A stretch of DNA of 64,000 nucleotides from an uncultured Hungatella sp. (GTDB taxonomy: Bacteria > Bacillota > Clostridia > Lachnospirales > Lachnospiraceae): NCBI GenBank assembly GCA_910579515.1, contig CAJTUV010000008.1, positions 43,168-107,167 on the forward strand, given 5' to 3'. The stretch's first letter is position 1; every line of letters starts with the position of its first letter. Below the pieces are notes generated by a model. It saw only the letters and a program-made list of their open reading frames with translations, had not been told where the DNA came from and did no database searches. Below, piece after piece: positions 1 to 8,873 of this stretch. The translations under genes and the position numbers were made by a program.

Positions 1-182
1 AAAAATAGTATTGTATAAACAGATATAAATATGCAACTCTTTTTATATTTAGATGACATGCACCACTTTTGTACAAACTGTGAGTACTTTTTCTCAATCC
101 ATTCCATATATAATACTCTCCTGGCTTTAATAAGCAGATTTTAAGAGGCATCTTCTGGATTCTAATATGGCTCATGCGTGAT

Positions 183-1235
183 TTATCCTTCTGCATTTAC
201 CAACATAATTCGCCCTTTAACTTTGTCCCGCTGTTCAAATTCATGAAATGCTTTATCAGCATCCCTCAAACTAAACCTTTTGTATATCATCGCTGGATCA
301 TATTTTAAATCTCCTCTTGCAAAAAAATCTGCTGTCATGGTCCATTCATCTCCAGGAAATGGCGCACAGCCGGACATCCATGAGCCTGTCACACGGAATT
401 CTTTCCGATTCATATTTTCCCATTGCTTAGGAGTAAAACTTAAATCCTGCGTCGGAGTTCCAATAAAACATATATTTGCATGATTTGCTGCAATTTCAAA
501 AGCTAACTTTAAGGTAAATGTAGAACCAGCCGTTTCAAATACATAATCAAATCCGCGCCCGTTTGTGATTTCCATGGCCTGTTCCATGTAATTTTCATCA
601 AGAGTATTGATTGTATAATCCGCCCCAAGTCTTTTTGAAATTTCGAAGCGTTCTTTATTCCTGCCTAAAACTGCTAATAATCTTGAGCCAAATAGTTTGG
701 CCCACTGCTGAGTAAACATTCCAATCGTACCATTACCAAGTACCGCAACCGTTTTGCCGCCCTGATATTCATTAATCTTTAAACCATGAAGCGCTACGGT
801 ACATGGTTCAAACAAAGCGGCCTGTTCATAAGGGAGAGATGGCTCTACTTTGACTGCATTTCTCTCTGGAAGTACAACATAATCGGCATATCCCCCTTGT
901 TCCCTAGAACCAATAAAACTATAATGTTTACACTGCGAATAATTTCCCCTTAGACAATCCTCACATTTCATACAAGGAAGCAAAGGTACTCCAGATATAT
1001 GATCCCCAACTTTTAAATTTGTAACATCGGGGGCAACCTCTGCCACATATCCAGAAAATTCATGTCCTAACACAATCGGATAAAAATGTGCACCATTGTT
1101 TAAAACCCGTGGAATATCAGAACCGCATATCCCACAAGCTTTTACACGTACCTTTACCATACCGGAACTAATTTTAGGTTCAGGCCATTCCTCATACCTG
1201 ATATCTTGATTTCCATATAAAACGGCTGCTTTCAT
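183..1235 (-). CDS. Zinc-dependent polyol-phosphate dehydrogenase, GatD-like
   Basis: 350-residue medium-chain alcohol dehydrogenase. Visible are the catalytic zinc ligands C37, H58-E59 and E143, the four structural-zinc cysteines C88, C91, C94 and C102, and a Rossmann motif VLGNGTIG near 166-172. Overall it most resembles galactitol-1-phosphate 5-dehydrogenase, which interconverts galactitol-1-phosphate and tagatose-6-phosphate with NAD(H). The ATG follows a GGAGGG site. It lies 11 bases after the GatZ-like gene and is the last gene of cluster A inside the window; bases 1-182 beyond it show no gene. In a teichoic-acid-type operon it may work as a reductase making a polyol phosphate, as TarJ does, rather than in catabolism. 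The family call is firm; the substrate is inferred from resemblance and its neighbour. Confidence 0.8.
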   Translation of the reverse strand: MKAAVLYGNQDIRYEEWPEPKISSGMVKVRVKACGICGSDIPRVLNNGAHFYPIVLGHEFSGYVAEVAPDVTNLKVGDHISGVPLLPCMKCEDCLRGNYSQCKHYSFIGSREQGGYADYVVLPERNAVKVEPSLPYEQAALFEPCTVALHGLKINEYQGGKTVAVLGNGTIGMFTQQWAKLFGSRLLAVLGRNKERFEISKRLGADYTINTLDENYMEQAMEITNGRGFDYVFETAGSTFTLKLAFEIAANHANICFIGTPTQDLSFTPKQWENMNRKEFRVTGSWMSGCAPFPGDEWTMTADFFARGDLKYDPAMIYKRFSLRDADKAFHEFEQRDKVKGRIMLVNAEG

Positions 1236-1246
1236 ATTCCCTCCAT

Positions 1247-2578
1247 TTACTTTACAAAAACTCCACTAATCATATAATTATATTTCACTGCATAATTATA
1301 ATCTTCGATCATCATAACAACACTGTCTTTTGCCAATTCCCGCGCTTTACAGGCAAGCTTTCCATCCCGTACTTTAATATACTGTAATGGCATATATTGT
1401 CGAAGCATATTTAATGGAATTTCCACTGAGTTCAAGTTGTCAAAAAGCTTATTAATTGCAGCTTCTACTTCTGGAAGCGCCATATAGTAACGGCTTCTGT
1501 CAGAGAAACTATATTTGCGGCAGACTGTCATTTGATGTTCATCGCCATGATAATATTTCTCCCAGTATTTGGGAGTTTTCATCATTGCAGTTTCCAATAC
1601 AGTTATAAAATTTGCTCTGTCATTTTCATTCAGAATAAGTTCCTTTTCCATCATACTGAGCGAAAAAAGTGCCTCTCTAAGAGAAAAGGTCAATGCTGGG
1701 CCTACTTTGATAATGGCGATACCGTCTTCTACCATTTCCTTCAATTTGGTAGGTGCCTGATAATCCGTAGAATGTCCTTCAAAAACAATATCCGGGTACT
1801 TTTTTAAACACTGACAGAGGCGAGCAGACTTGATTCTGTTATAGTGATGGATTTCCGCATCACCAAACTCGACTCCAGGCTGAACGACAACAGCTATAAT
1901 ATAATTCCATGCGTCATTTAGTTTTAGCTCAGCGAACTTTCTTTTGTATGCTAATAACGTCTGTTCAAAATCCTTTGGCTTTGTGACAGCAACCATTTCT
2001 TCTTTTTCTTGTGCACCGCCTGGAATTGGTACTTCGCTTCCAACAACAAAAACAGGATGAATTGCATCTGGATGCTTCTTTAAACGTTCCTGAAAGGCTT
2101 CTTCACATGCCTGATACAATACAGCACCTCTTTCAGCGATTAGATCGTCCGATAACGGAACATCGAGAGAATCATCACCCAATCGCATACTGGTATCAAG
2201 ATGAATTTTTGTATATCCTGCAAGAACAGATAATTTTACAAGCTCAATGGCCTTTCTCATAGCTTCTTCTGCAGGCAAATGGAGCCATGGAAGAGGTCCT
2301 AGATGATCACCGCCAAGAATGATCTTGTCTCTGGAAAACTCAATTTTATCTGCAATTTGATACACAAAATTTCGAAAGTCTTTTGGACGCATCTTTGTAT
2401 ATCCGCCATACTGATTTACCTGATTAGAAGTAGCTTCTATCAGTACGGTATCATCAAACCTTTTTGCTTGATCTAAAATAGCTTCAATTACTAATTTATT
2501 TGCACAGCAAAAAGATGGAATGCCGCAATGGATTCCCAACTGGCGTTTCGTAACCATGTCTTTTAATTGATTTTTCAT
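1247..2578 (-). CDS. Tagatose-bisphosphate aldolase non-catalytic subunit family (GatZ/KbaZ-like)
   Basis: 443-residue protein of the GatZ/KbaZ family. The N-terminal GIPSFCCANKLVIEA, the GGDHLGPLPW stretch near residue 91 and the KVGPALTFSLREALF stretch near residue 290 are typical. In enteric bacteria this subunit stabilises the catalytic GatY/KbaY aldolase that splits tagatose-1,6-bisphosphate. No GatY partner is visible, so either it lies beyond position 1 or this protein works differently. It starts with ATG after a GAGGAA site, 43 bases after the HAD gene, and is followed closely by the GatD-like gene. The pairing suggests tagatose/galactitol phosphate chemistry feeding the neighbouring cytidylyltransferase, which is inference. 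Family membership is fairly certain. Confidence 0.8.
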   Translation of the reverse strand: MKNQLKDMVTKRQLGIHCGIPSFCCANKLVIEAILDQAKRFDDTVLIEATSNQVNQYGGYTKMRPKDFRNFVYQIADKIEFSRDKIILGGDHLGPLPWLHLPAEEAMRKAIELVKLSVLAGYTKIHLDTSMRLGDDSLDVPLSDDLIAERGAVLYQACEEAFQERLKKHPDAIHPVFVVGSEVPIPGGAQEKEEMVAVTKPKDFEQTLLAYKRKFAELKLNDAWNYIIAVVVQPGVEFGDAEIHHYNRIKSARLCQCLKKYPDIVFEGHSTDYQAPTKLKEMVEDGIAIIKVGPALTFSLREALFSLSMMEKELILNENDRANFITVLETAMMKTPKYWEKYYHGDEHQMTVCRKYSFSDRSRYYMALPEVEAAINKLFDNLNSVEIPLNMLRQYMPLQYIKVRDGKLACKARELAKDSVVMMIEDYNYAVKYNYMISGVFVK

Positions 2579-2621
2579 ATTTTGTTCCTCATTACTTTTA
2601 AATCTATACGGAATTGGGTAT

Positions 2622-4571
2622 TCAACCGCCTAATTTCAAGCTAGTTTTGAGGCCTTCAAAGTATTTATTAATAAACCTGTCATCAAAAATAACATCTCCC
2701 AATGGTATCCATGCATCGGTAGAAGAAATCGTAAACTCGGCGTTGTCGCCTCCATTAAAACGATTATACATTTGGGCAAAATCCAAAATACCGGTATGGA
2801 TGGCAGCACGCTGTTGCCATGAAGAGGAATCCTCTGGATAATAGTCCATACCTATATTTCCTGTAGAATCTTTTTGATACGCTTTTAAGGTACCTTTGTC
2901 AGAGGTAAAGACAGCTTCTATTATTTGAGTACTCTTTTCTCCGAGCAGACGATAAGTGCTATAAATATTTTGATTACTGCTAAGTGAACAAATATAGGAA
3001 AAAAGTGAACCCTTACATATTTGGGCATCGACATAACCAGGATCACTTACCGAATACATAAGAGCCCCTATAATATTTACACTTGAATCGCTGCTCTCCA
3101 TAAGATGTTGTAAAGCATAAATACTAGTACAGCGTCCATTTGTGTCTGCAAATAAAACATTTTTTGCTGTTTCAGTACAGGATGCAAAATATTCCTTTGC
3201 AATTTCTCGTTCTTCTTTAAAATGATCGATAATATCTGATTTTCTCTGATAAATCGTACTGAAAACCTTTGACACATTTTTAGTTGTCAAAATTTCGTCC
3301 GTTTTCAGTTCGCTTTCATCAATCATCTCAACTAAAAAGCCAAGTTCAACTTTCTTTAAAGCCTCTGCTATTGTTTGAGACGGTGAAAGCGAAATATTCT
3401 TTTTGATATACCAGAGCATCATTTCACTTTCATGCTCAAAATCCATTTTGAGAGCAGTCATTCTTGATATTTGTATATATTCATGATCAAATTTATTGAA
3501 AAATTTATCATATACTTTTTCCACTATATACATATCCCTTGACGCAAATAATATTTTGGAGGAATTTGTAATGTGGGCAATATGATTTAGCCATTCACAA
3601 TAACCACAGATTAATAGTCCCATATAAACATAACCAAATTCATAATATGGGTCGTGAATGGGTATCCCGCTATATAGGCGCTGATTTACAATTCCTCTAT
3701 ATAGACCTCCTCCTAATGATGTCATCATACTAGGACGATACTCTTTTCCTAATTCATTAACATTTTGATAATAAACAGTTTTCCATCCTACTTTAGACGA
3801 AGCTAATATATCTGATTTTTTATTATCTCCAATGTGAATATAGCTTTTATGTATGCCCATCTTTTGTTGTACGATTTTCTGTAAACGCCCATCAACTTTC
3901 GTACAATCATATTCCGAAGAAATAAAAACTTCAGCAAATCCTGAATAACCGCAAGAGTTTAGTAGTTCCAGAATCTGTTCTTTTGAAAAATACATATCAG
4001 ATGTTGCTATTACTGTTTTGCCATTAGAAATTAATTGATCGAAGATTTGTTTCATATAAGGATTGGCAAAACAATACTTCTTTTCCATAGAAAACTCTAA
4101 ATCTATTCCTAGTTGTTTATCTATTCCGCACTTTAATGCCACCAAATCATAAATCTCGCCAATCGTAACTTCATGAATCGGAAATTGTACAGCCTTTCTT
4201 GCTTCAGCCTCTGATGATTTACGAATTCCTTTGAAATTTTGTATATTTAAATGTAAACCGACCATTTCAAAAATATCTTTCGGACTGCTCCAAGAACGAA
4301 AAAGCAAAGTATCGAAAATGTCAAATGAAATTACATCATAATCAAGTAACTGTTTATATAATTCCTCAGCTGATTGACGCTGAATATGGTCAGATTCAGG
4401 AAATGTGATAGCCAATTCTTTATCAAGAATTTCTGCAATTTGAATAAGATATTTATAACTTCGTTTAAAATATCGAATTTTATTTTTTGATAAGAAGAAG
4501 CCTTTTTTTACAAATTTAATAAAAAGTTTTTTGATAAATTTCCGGAGTTGGTGAATTTTCTTTTTTAACAT
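2622..4571 (-). CDS. Large HAD-superfamily protein of surface-polymer loci (COG5610-like)
   Basis: 649 residues. The first 55 are very Lys/Arg/Phe-rich and may lie on the membrane. A HAD domain follows: motif I FDIFDTLLFR (D84), motif II ATSDMYFS and motif IV HIGDNKKSD. The position two after the nucleophile D84, normally Asp in phosphatases, is Phe, as in dehalogenase-type members. About 350 further residues after the HAD core have no fold I recognise. Proteins of this type occur in capsule and teichoic-acid gene clusters with unclear roles. It sits one base after the upstream glycerophosphotransferase-like gene and has a GGAG site, so it is probably co-translated. Local base composition is very AT-rich: 14 G+C in the 60 bases from 4501. 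Confidence 0.7.
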   Translation of the reverse strand: MLKKKIHQLRKFIKKLFIKFVKKGFFLSKNKIRYFKRSYKYLIQIAEILDKELAITFPESDHIQRQSAEELYKQLLDYDVISFDIFDTLLFRSWSSPKDIFEMVGLHLNIQNFKGIRKSSEAEARKAVQFPIHEVTIGEIYDLVALKCGIDKQLGIDLEFSMEKKYCFANPYMKQIFDQLISNGKTVIATSDMYFSKEQILELLNSCGYSGFAEVFISSEYDCTKVDGRLQKIVQQKMGIHKSYIHIGDNKKSDILASSKVGWKTVYYQNVNELGKEYRPSMMTSLGGGLYRGIVNQRLYSGIPIHDPYYEFGYVYMGLLICGYCEWLNHIAHITNSSKILFASRDMYIVEKVYDKFFNKFDHEYIQISRMTALKMDFEHESEMMLWYIKKNISLSPSQTIAEALKKVELGFLVEMIDESELKTDEILTTKNVSKVFSTIYQRKSDIIDHFKEEREIAKEYFASCTETAKNVLFADTNGRCTSIYALQHLMESSDSSVNIIGALMYSVSDPGYVDAQICKGSLFSYICSLSSNQNIYSTYRLLGEKSTQIIEAVFTSDKGTLKAYQKDSTGNIGMDYYPEDSSSWQQRAAIHTGILDFAQMYNRFNGGDNAEFTISSTDAWIPLGDVIFDDRFINKYFEGLKTSLKLGG

Positions 4572-4572
4572 T

Positions 4573-5769
4573 CTATTGCTCCATAAGTTGAATAATTTTG
4601 TTTACAGTTTCAAAAGCTGCAGAACCATTTTCCTCACATCCCTTTTCTGCAATGAAGTTGTCACACTTTTCTACATAGGATTTCTCGTCAAAGTTTAGAA
4701 TATTTTCCATCAGTTCATCATTTGATGTAGCTAGAGGGAACGGTGTTGTTTTTAGCGGATAGTAAAAGCCGCGCTCATTCTCATAGGCAGAAATATCTGT
4801 TGCAAAAAGAAATGCTGGTTTTTTAGTTAATACAAAATCACAAATCCAGCTTGAATAGTCCGTAATCCCCACATCTGTAATTGCTAATAATTCCTGCATA
4901 TCTGTGTAATTAGTTACATTCGTAACATAATCATTTTCTTGTATGGTTACTGCTAAGTTTCGGCTTATAAAATGGTAGCGGATCATTATATGCCACTCTC
5001 CAGAAAATCGTCTTTTAAGAGTCTGTTGCAATAAATATAGTTCTATTTGATAATAACCTTCACTCATGTCGTCACGAAATGTTGGAGCGTACAGTGCAAT
5101 TTTTTTCTTTTCATCAATCTGATAAATCTCACAGATTTTCTGTTTCAACTCTTTTTGCTCATTTGAATTTGCATTAATTAAAATGTCATTTCTGGGATGT
5201 CCTACTTTCCATACAGAGGCAGTAGGCCAAAATTCCCCATGATAAACCAGATTTGTCTCAAAGTCGCTGTTGGAAATACAAAAGTCGGTCAATTTCCCAC
5301 AACGCTTAGCAGCTTTTACGCGCGTCTTTACACTATCATACTTTGCTCCAAACCGTTTTAATCCTAAAGAACCATGCCACGTTTCTATATAAATTTGTCC
5401 AGGAAGCTTTGGTAAATAATGCCCCTCTTGATATTTAAACCCGTTATCAATAATTACTTTCGCACTCATAATATCAATAAAAGCCTCTGGCGTATTAATG
5501 AACCGAAGAGTAATTCCTTTTGGGAAGAAATGATTATCGACAATCACTTTTTTAGTTGTCATCCAAACCAACTCATAGTCCAAATTTCTTTTCAACAATT
5601 CTTCTGCAATATATTTAGGATTGCAAGTGTACATATTGTTAATTGTTAAAAATACAATTTTGCGTGGATTTACTTTTATGTGTTTACTTTTTCTCCATCT
5701 TTTAAACCACACCCAATAGAAGGCAATTTGCTTATACATCTTTCTATAAAATTGTTTTATTTGGTTCAT
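4573..5769 (-). CDS. CDP-glycerol glycerophosphotransferase family protein (TagB/TagF-like)
   Basis: 398 residues with the hallmarks of the Glyphos_transf family: ETWHGS near residue 130, VGHPRND, ALYAPTFRDD, a basic HF segment and ITDYSSWICDF. These enzymes move a polyol phosphate from a CDP-polyol donor onto a lipid-linked acceptor on the cytoplasmic face of the membrane. The N-terminal 30 residues are basic and aromatic, as expected of a peripheral membrane protein. The next gene upstream encodes a cytidylyltransferase, a plausible source of its CDP-donor. The donor could be CDP-glycerol, CDP-ribitol or another CDP-polyol; the sequence does not decide. This is one of two such enzymes in cluster A (the other is 8846-10015), as in systems with a primase and a polymerase. 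Confidence 0.85.
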   Translation of the reverse strand: MNQIKQFYRKMYKQIAFYWVWFKRWRKSKHIKVNPRKIVFLTINNMYTCNPKYIAEELLKRNLDYELVWMTTKKVIVDNHFFPKGITLRFINTPEAFIDIMSAKVIIDNGFKYQEGHYLPKLPGQIYIETWHGSLGLKRFGAKYDSVKTRVKAAKRCGKLTDFCISNSDFETNLVYHGEFWPTASVWKVGHPRNDILINANSNEQKELKQKICEIYQIDEKKKIALYAPTFRDDMSEGYYQIELYLLQQTLKRRFSGEWHIMIRYHFISRNLAVTIQENDYVTNVTNYTDMQELLAITDVGITDYSSWICDFVLTKKPAFLFATDISAYENERGFYYPLKTTPFPLATSNDELMENILNFDEKSYVEKCDNFIAEKGCEENGSAAFETVNKIIQLMEQ

Positions 5770-5775
5770 ATCTTT

Positions 5776-6504
5776 TTAAATCCTTATTGTTTGTAAATCT
5801 GACTTATCAAAAAAATATGTGTGACAAAGACACTTAAATACACCCATATCCTCGGCATGGGTTATCTTCAAATTTAAACAGTTACTAGGAATAACCTTCA
5901 TCTTAATACGATGTGCTAAAGCAATGGCGCCTGCAGAAGTCATCTTTTCCAACTCCTCAAAGGTTGCTTCACTATATATTCTGTAAATATCAGCAAGGCG
6001 AAATGCTTCTGGCGACGCTCCCGAGACGATTAGCCGACGTGGTATTACCTTTTCGATAACATTGTCAGTATTCATTTGATACATGGTATCATATTGAAAA
6101 GCACCTAATGTAGCCCCTCCAAATTCGTGTACGGCTTGTATAACTTCCGAAGTTCCTTTCAGATCCACATAAGGATGTGTTGCATCATGAATTAACACAA
6201 CATCCTCGTCATTTCCAATCTGCTTTGCACTACATAATCCATTTAAAACAGATTCTGAACGATTTGCGCCACCTGCAACAACTGTCCATGGAGTGTTTGC
6301 CTTAAGCGCATTCATTTGTTCGGTAACATAATCAATCCAATCGCAATGTGAAACTAAAATAGTATAATGGATTTCCGGCGATTTATCATAACCGGATACA
6401 ATGTATGAAAAAATAGGTTTCTTGTCTATTTCTACATACTGTTTAGGGATTTTAGCGCCGAATCGTTCGCCTTTACCTCCCATCATCAATAATAAGATAT
6501 TCAT
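5776..6504 (-). CDS. IspD/TarI-family cytidylyltransferase
   Basis: About 242 residues. The N-terminal GGKGERFGAKIPKQY is the nucleotide-binding loop of the IspD/TarI family, and HDATHPYV and RLIVSGASPEAF occupy the usual conserved positions. IspD makes CDP-methylerythritol for isoprenoids; TarI makes CDP-ribitol for wall teichoic acid. Inside a phosphopolymer operon between LicD and a glycerophosphotransferase, the TarI-like role (CTP plus polyol phosphate to CDP-polyol) is more likely. I chose the ATG at 6504 because AAGGAA lies eight bases before it; an in-frame TTG two codons earlier is too close to that site. The polyol could come from the GatD-like enzyme at the end of the operon, which is inference. 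Confidence 0.8.
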   Translation of the reverse strand: MNILLLMMGGKGERFGAKIPKQYVEIDKKPIFSYIVSGYDKSPEIHYTILVSHCDWIDYVTEQMNALKANTPWTVVAGGANRSESVLNGLCSAKQIGNDEDVVLIHDATHPYVDLKGTSEVIQAVHEFGGATLGAFQYDTMYQMNTDNVIEKVIPRRLIVSGASPEAFRLADIYRIYSEATFEELEKMTSAGAIALAHRIKMKVIPSNCLNLKITHAEDMGVFKCLCHTYFFDKSDLQTIRI

Positions 6505-6529
6505 TTTCAATGTTCCTTCTTTTCAGAGT

Positions 6530-7357
6530 TTAGTACTGCCCAAATGAAAGGGCCTTTATTTTGTGAATCTTACGGTTTTCTGGCCCAGGAACCCTTAAAT
6601 AATTGCCATAGGAAAATCGGAGATAATTATCATATTCTTGAGGTATTGGAAAATCGTATCCCTCAAAAGAGGCATAACAGGTATGTTCTAACCATCGCTG
6701 TGGAAAGACGCCATGCCTGAGATGCTGCCCCATTCCATCATAAAGAAGAGCACTATTTGAATGCTCATACAACCGATAAGTTTTTTCACGGAAATATTCA
6801 AGGATTCTTATTGGTAAATAACTGTTAACGATACTTGCAATCTTACAAATGAATGGATATTTCCCATAAAAATGAAGATTACTTCCTTCCCAGCGATGAA
6901 ATACCGCTGACCGAAAGAAAAGCGTCAAAAATAAATGGAGGCGCTGGCCTGACTTATGTTTTGAAGTTTTATCATGAGCAAAGATATCTATAAAAATTCC
7001 TTGATGCATTTGTGGAAAACGGGCAGAAAATTCTGTTACAAACTCTGTCCCATTTAATCGCAGCTTGGCCATATCCCCATGATATTCTGGATCTGTTGTA
7101 TTCGTTTGCAAAAACAGATGCGGTGGAAACTTATCCTGGGAAAGCGAACAGAGTTTGTTGTAATTTTTTCTTGTCATCATTAAATCTAAATCATCATCCC
7201 ATGGAATAAAACCATTATGACGAACAGCCCCCAGCAAGGTGCCGCCGCCTAAAAAATATTGAATTTGGTTTTCATCGCATATTTTGTCAAAATCCCTTAA
7301 CATCATAAGTAAAATTTGATGAAGTTTTTTCAGATCTTTTGCCGTATACACATCCAT
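6530..7357 (-). CDS. LicD family phosphotransferase
   Basis: 275 residues with the LicD signature: GGGTLLGAVRHNGFIPWDDD at about 37-56, with the acidic DDDLD metal-binding motif. LicD proteins transfer phosphocholine or another phospho-substituent from a CDP-activated donor onto glycans and teichoic acids in the cytoplasm. No LicA, LicB or LicC is visible here, so the transferred group need not be choline; a CDP-polyol made by the adjacent cytidylyltransferase is an alternative. Its start overlaps the end of the ABC-ATPase gene region (1-base gap), which implies translational coupling. It marks the last gene before base composition shifts towards the more GC-rich export genes. Confidence 0.88.
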   Translation of the reverse strand: MDVYTAKDLKKLHQILLMMLRDFDKICDENQIQYFLGGGTLLGAVRHNGFIPWDDDLDLMMTRKNYNKLCSLSQDKFPPHLFLQTNTTDPEYHGDMAKLRLNGTEFVTEFSARFPQMHQGIFIDIFAHDKTSKHKSGQRLHLFLTLFFRSAVFHRWEGSNLHFYGKYPFICKIASIVNSYLPIRILEYFREKTYRLYEHSNSALLYDGMGQHLRHGVFPQRWLEHTCYASFEGYDFPIPQEYDNYLRFSYGNYLRVPGPENRKIHKIKALSFGQY

Positions 7358-7358
7358 A

Positions 7359-8087
7359 TCAGTTCATAAACTCCTCATACGCCTTCAAAACACTCTCTGT
7401 CTCCCCATGCATCCGCACCTCCCCTTCATGCAGCCACAGGATTTCATCGCACAAGTCCTTTAACGTCTCCATAGAATGGCTTACAATTATAACAGTGCGT
7501 TTTTCATTGGAGATTAGTTCTTTCATCTTGTTATAGCTTTTCTTCTTAAATTTGGAATCGCCCACGCTTAAAATCTCATCTACCAGCATAATGTCCGTCT
7601 CCAGAATGGCCGTGATGGAAAATGCCAGTTTTGAATACATTCCGCTGGAGTACGTCCGTACCGGTGCATCAATAAACTCCCCTATTTCCGCAAATGCAAT
7701 AATCTCATCCGCTTTTTCCTGCACTTCCTGTTCCGTAAAGCCCAGAAGCATTCCTGACAGCAGGATATTCTCCCGTCCGCTCAGCTCCTTCTGAAACCCG
7801 ACTCCAATGGACAGCAGAGAAACAGAATGACCCTTTAAGTCGATTTCTCCACAGTCAGGGGCAAATATCCCAGCTATCGCATTGAGAAGTGTAGACTTCC
7901 CACTTCCGTTTTTTCCGATAATCCCCAGGATATTTCCCTCTGGTACCTGAAACGACACATGTTTCACTGCCTCGAATTCATCCACCCGGTTTCTTTTTAA
8001 ATGCAGCAGACTTTTTTTGATAGAATAGGATTTTAAGCCCTTATAGCGGATGCATAAGTTTCTCACTTCAATCGCTGTTTCTTTCAT
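7359..8087 (-). CDS. Polysaccharide/teichoic acid ABC exporter, ATP-binding subunit (TagH/Wzt-like)
   Basis: 242-residue ABC ATPase. Walker A is GKNGSGKST at about 58-66, the signature is YSSGMYSKL near 146-154 (the SSGM form typical of TagH/Wzt exporters), and Walker B is IMLVDE near 166-171. It lacks the long C-terminal carbohydrate-binding or LysM-type extensions of some Wzt and TagH proteins, so it is a minimal version. With the permease encoded immediately before it (adjacent without a gap, RBS AAGGTG inside the permease's last codons) it should flip a lipid-linked polymer across the membrane. This implies that the cluster A polymer is completed in the cytoplasm before export. Confidence 0.93.
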   Translation of the reverse strand: MKETAIEVRNLCIRYKGLKSYSIKKSLLHLKRNRVDEFEAVKHVSFQVPEGNILGIIGKNGSGKSTLLNAIAGIFAPDCGEIDLKGHSVSLLSIGVGFQKELSGRENILLSGMLLGFTEQEVQEKADEIIAFAEIGEFIDAPVRTYSSGMYSKLAFSITAILETDIMLVDEILSVGDSKFKKKSYNKMKELISNEKRTVIIVSHSMETLKDLCDEILWLHEGEVRMHGETESVLKAYEEFMN

Positions 8088-8873
8088 TTAAATCACCTTT
8101 ACATAGCTGTTTTCATTCCGGTAAATTTTTCGTATTCCTAAGACAGTCAGCACCATACTCACTACAAACCAGACAATCATCAGCTTTCGATGAGGTGTCT
8201 TCCCATACAGAAGGGCATTACGCATGGATTCCAGAAGAAACGCCATCGGATTATAACGGATCAGCCAGTCTCCGTAAGGGGATGGAATCCGAGTTGCTAC
8301 ATTATAAAAAATACCTGTCAGGTAAAAGACCATCCGCAGTACAATATTCACTACATTGGAGAGGTCTTCCACAAACACTCCATAATGGAGCAGATGGAGC
8401 GAACAGCCGAAGGAGAACAGCATAAGCAGAACCACCACTGGAAAAAAGTACAGAAGATTCCAGGTAAGGGGCACCTGCCAGATCAGCATCATCAAAACTA
8501 CAATCCCAAAAGATATGAGCATCTTAAACCCATTGACCCACATCCGTACCAGAACCAGGATATATTTAGGAAGGTATACTTTGGAGACAATGGCTTTGTT
8601 GTTTTTTACAATCTTTATACTTCCTGTCACCATCCGGTTAAAGAAATCCCACATAGACAGTCCGATGAAAATAAATACTGGAAAATAGGGCTCCCGCGCC
8701 TGGAATACATAGCCGAAAATAAAGGTATAAATGAGCATAAAGCACAAAGGGTCCAGAATCCACCACAGCCAGTTTAAATAGGAATTAGCTACTTCAGATT
8801 TCAGCTGGGAGCGGGCGGAGACAATGGAATAATGAAAATATTTTCTTATGTCCGTAAAAAAACGTTTCTGCAT
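8088..8873 (-). CDS. Polysaccharide/teichoic acid ABC exporter, permease (TagG/Wzm-like)
   Basis: 261-residue ABC-2 type permease with about six hydrophobic membrane segments. The N-terminal layout (interface helix, then LWWILDPLCFMLIYTFIFGYVF) and the ending with a short Arg/Lys-rich tail match TagG/Wzm. It pairs with the ATPase encoded directly after it. The ATG has a GGAG site and overlaps the end of the upstream glycerophosphotransferase-like gene by 28 bases, so expression is coupled. The DNA here is visibly less AT-rich than 183-7357. Confidence 0.92.
   Translation of the reverse strand: MQKRFFTDIRKYFHYSIVSARSQLKSEVANSYLNWLWWILDPLCFMLIYTFIFGYVFQAREPYFPVFIFIGLSMWDFFNRMVTGSIKIVKNNKAIVSKVYLPKYILVLVRMWVNGFKMLISFGIVVLMMLIWQVPLTWNLLYFFPVVVLLMLFSFGCSLHLLHYGVFVEDLSNVVNIVLRMVFYLTGIFYNVATRIPSPYGDWLIRYNPMAFLLESMRNALLYGKTPHRKLMIVWFVVSMVLTVLGIRKIYRNENSYVKVI

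Noticed and set aside
1..182. Possible terminator or small gene downstream of the GatD-like gene
   Set aside because: The sequence is AT-rich without a clear stem-loop or coding frame; the operon may continue beyond the window edge.
183..2578. Reading GatD and GatZ as a galactitol catabolic operon
   Set aside because: Not excluded, but no PTS or GatY gene is visible and both are tightly joined to phosphopolymer genes; kept as the alternative explanation in the first finding.
8190..8777. A 195-codon open frame on the plus strand opposite the exporter permease gene
   Set aside because: Composition rich in His, Gln and Pro with no domain, no ribosome binding site, and fully antisense to a clear TagG-like gene; treated as a chance frame.
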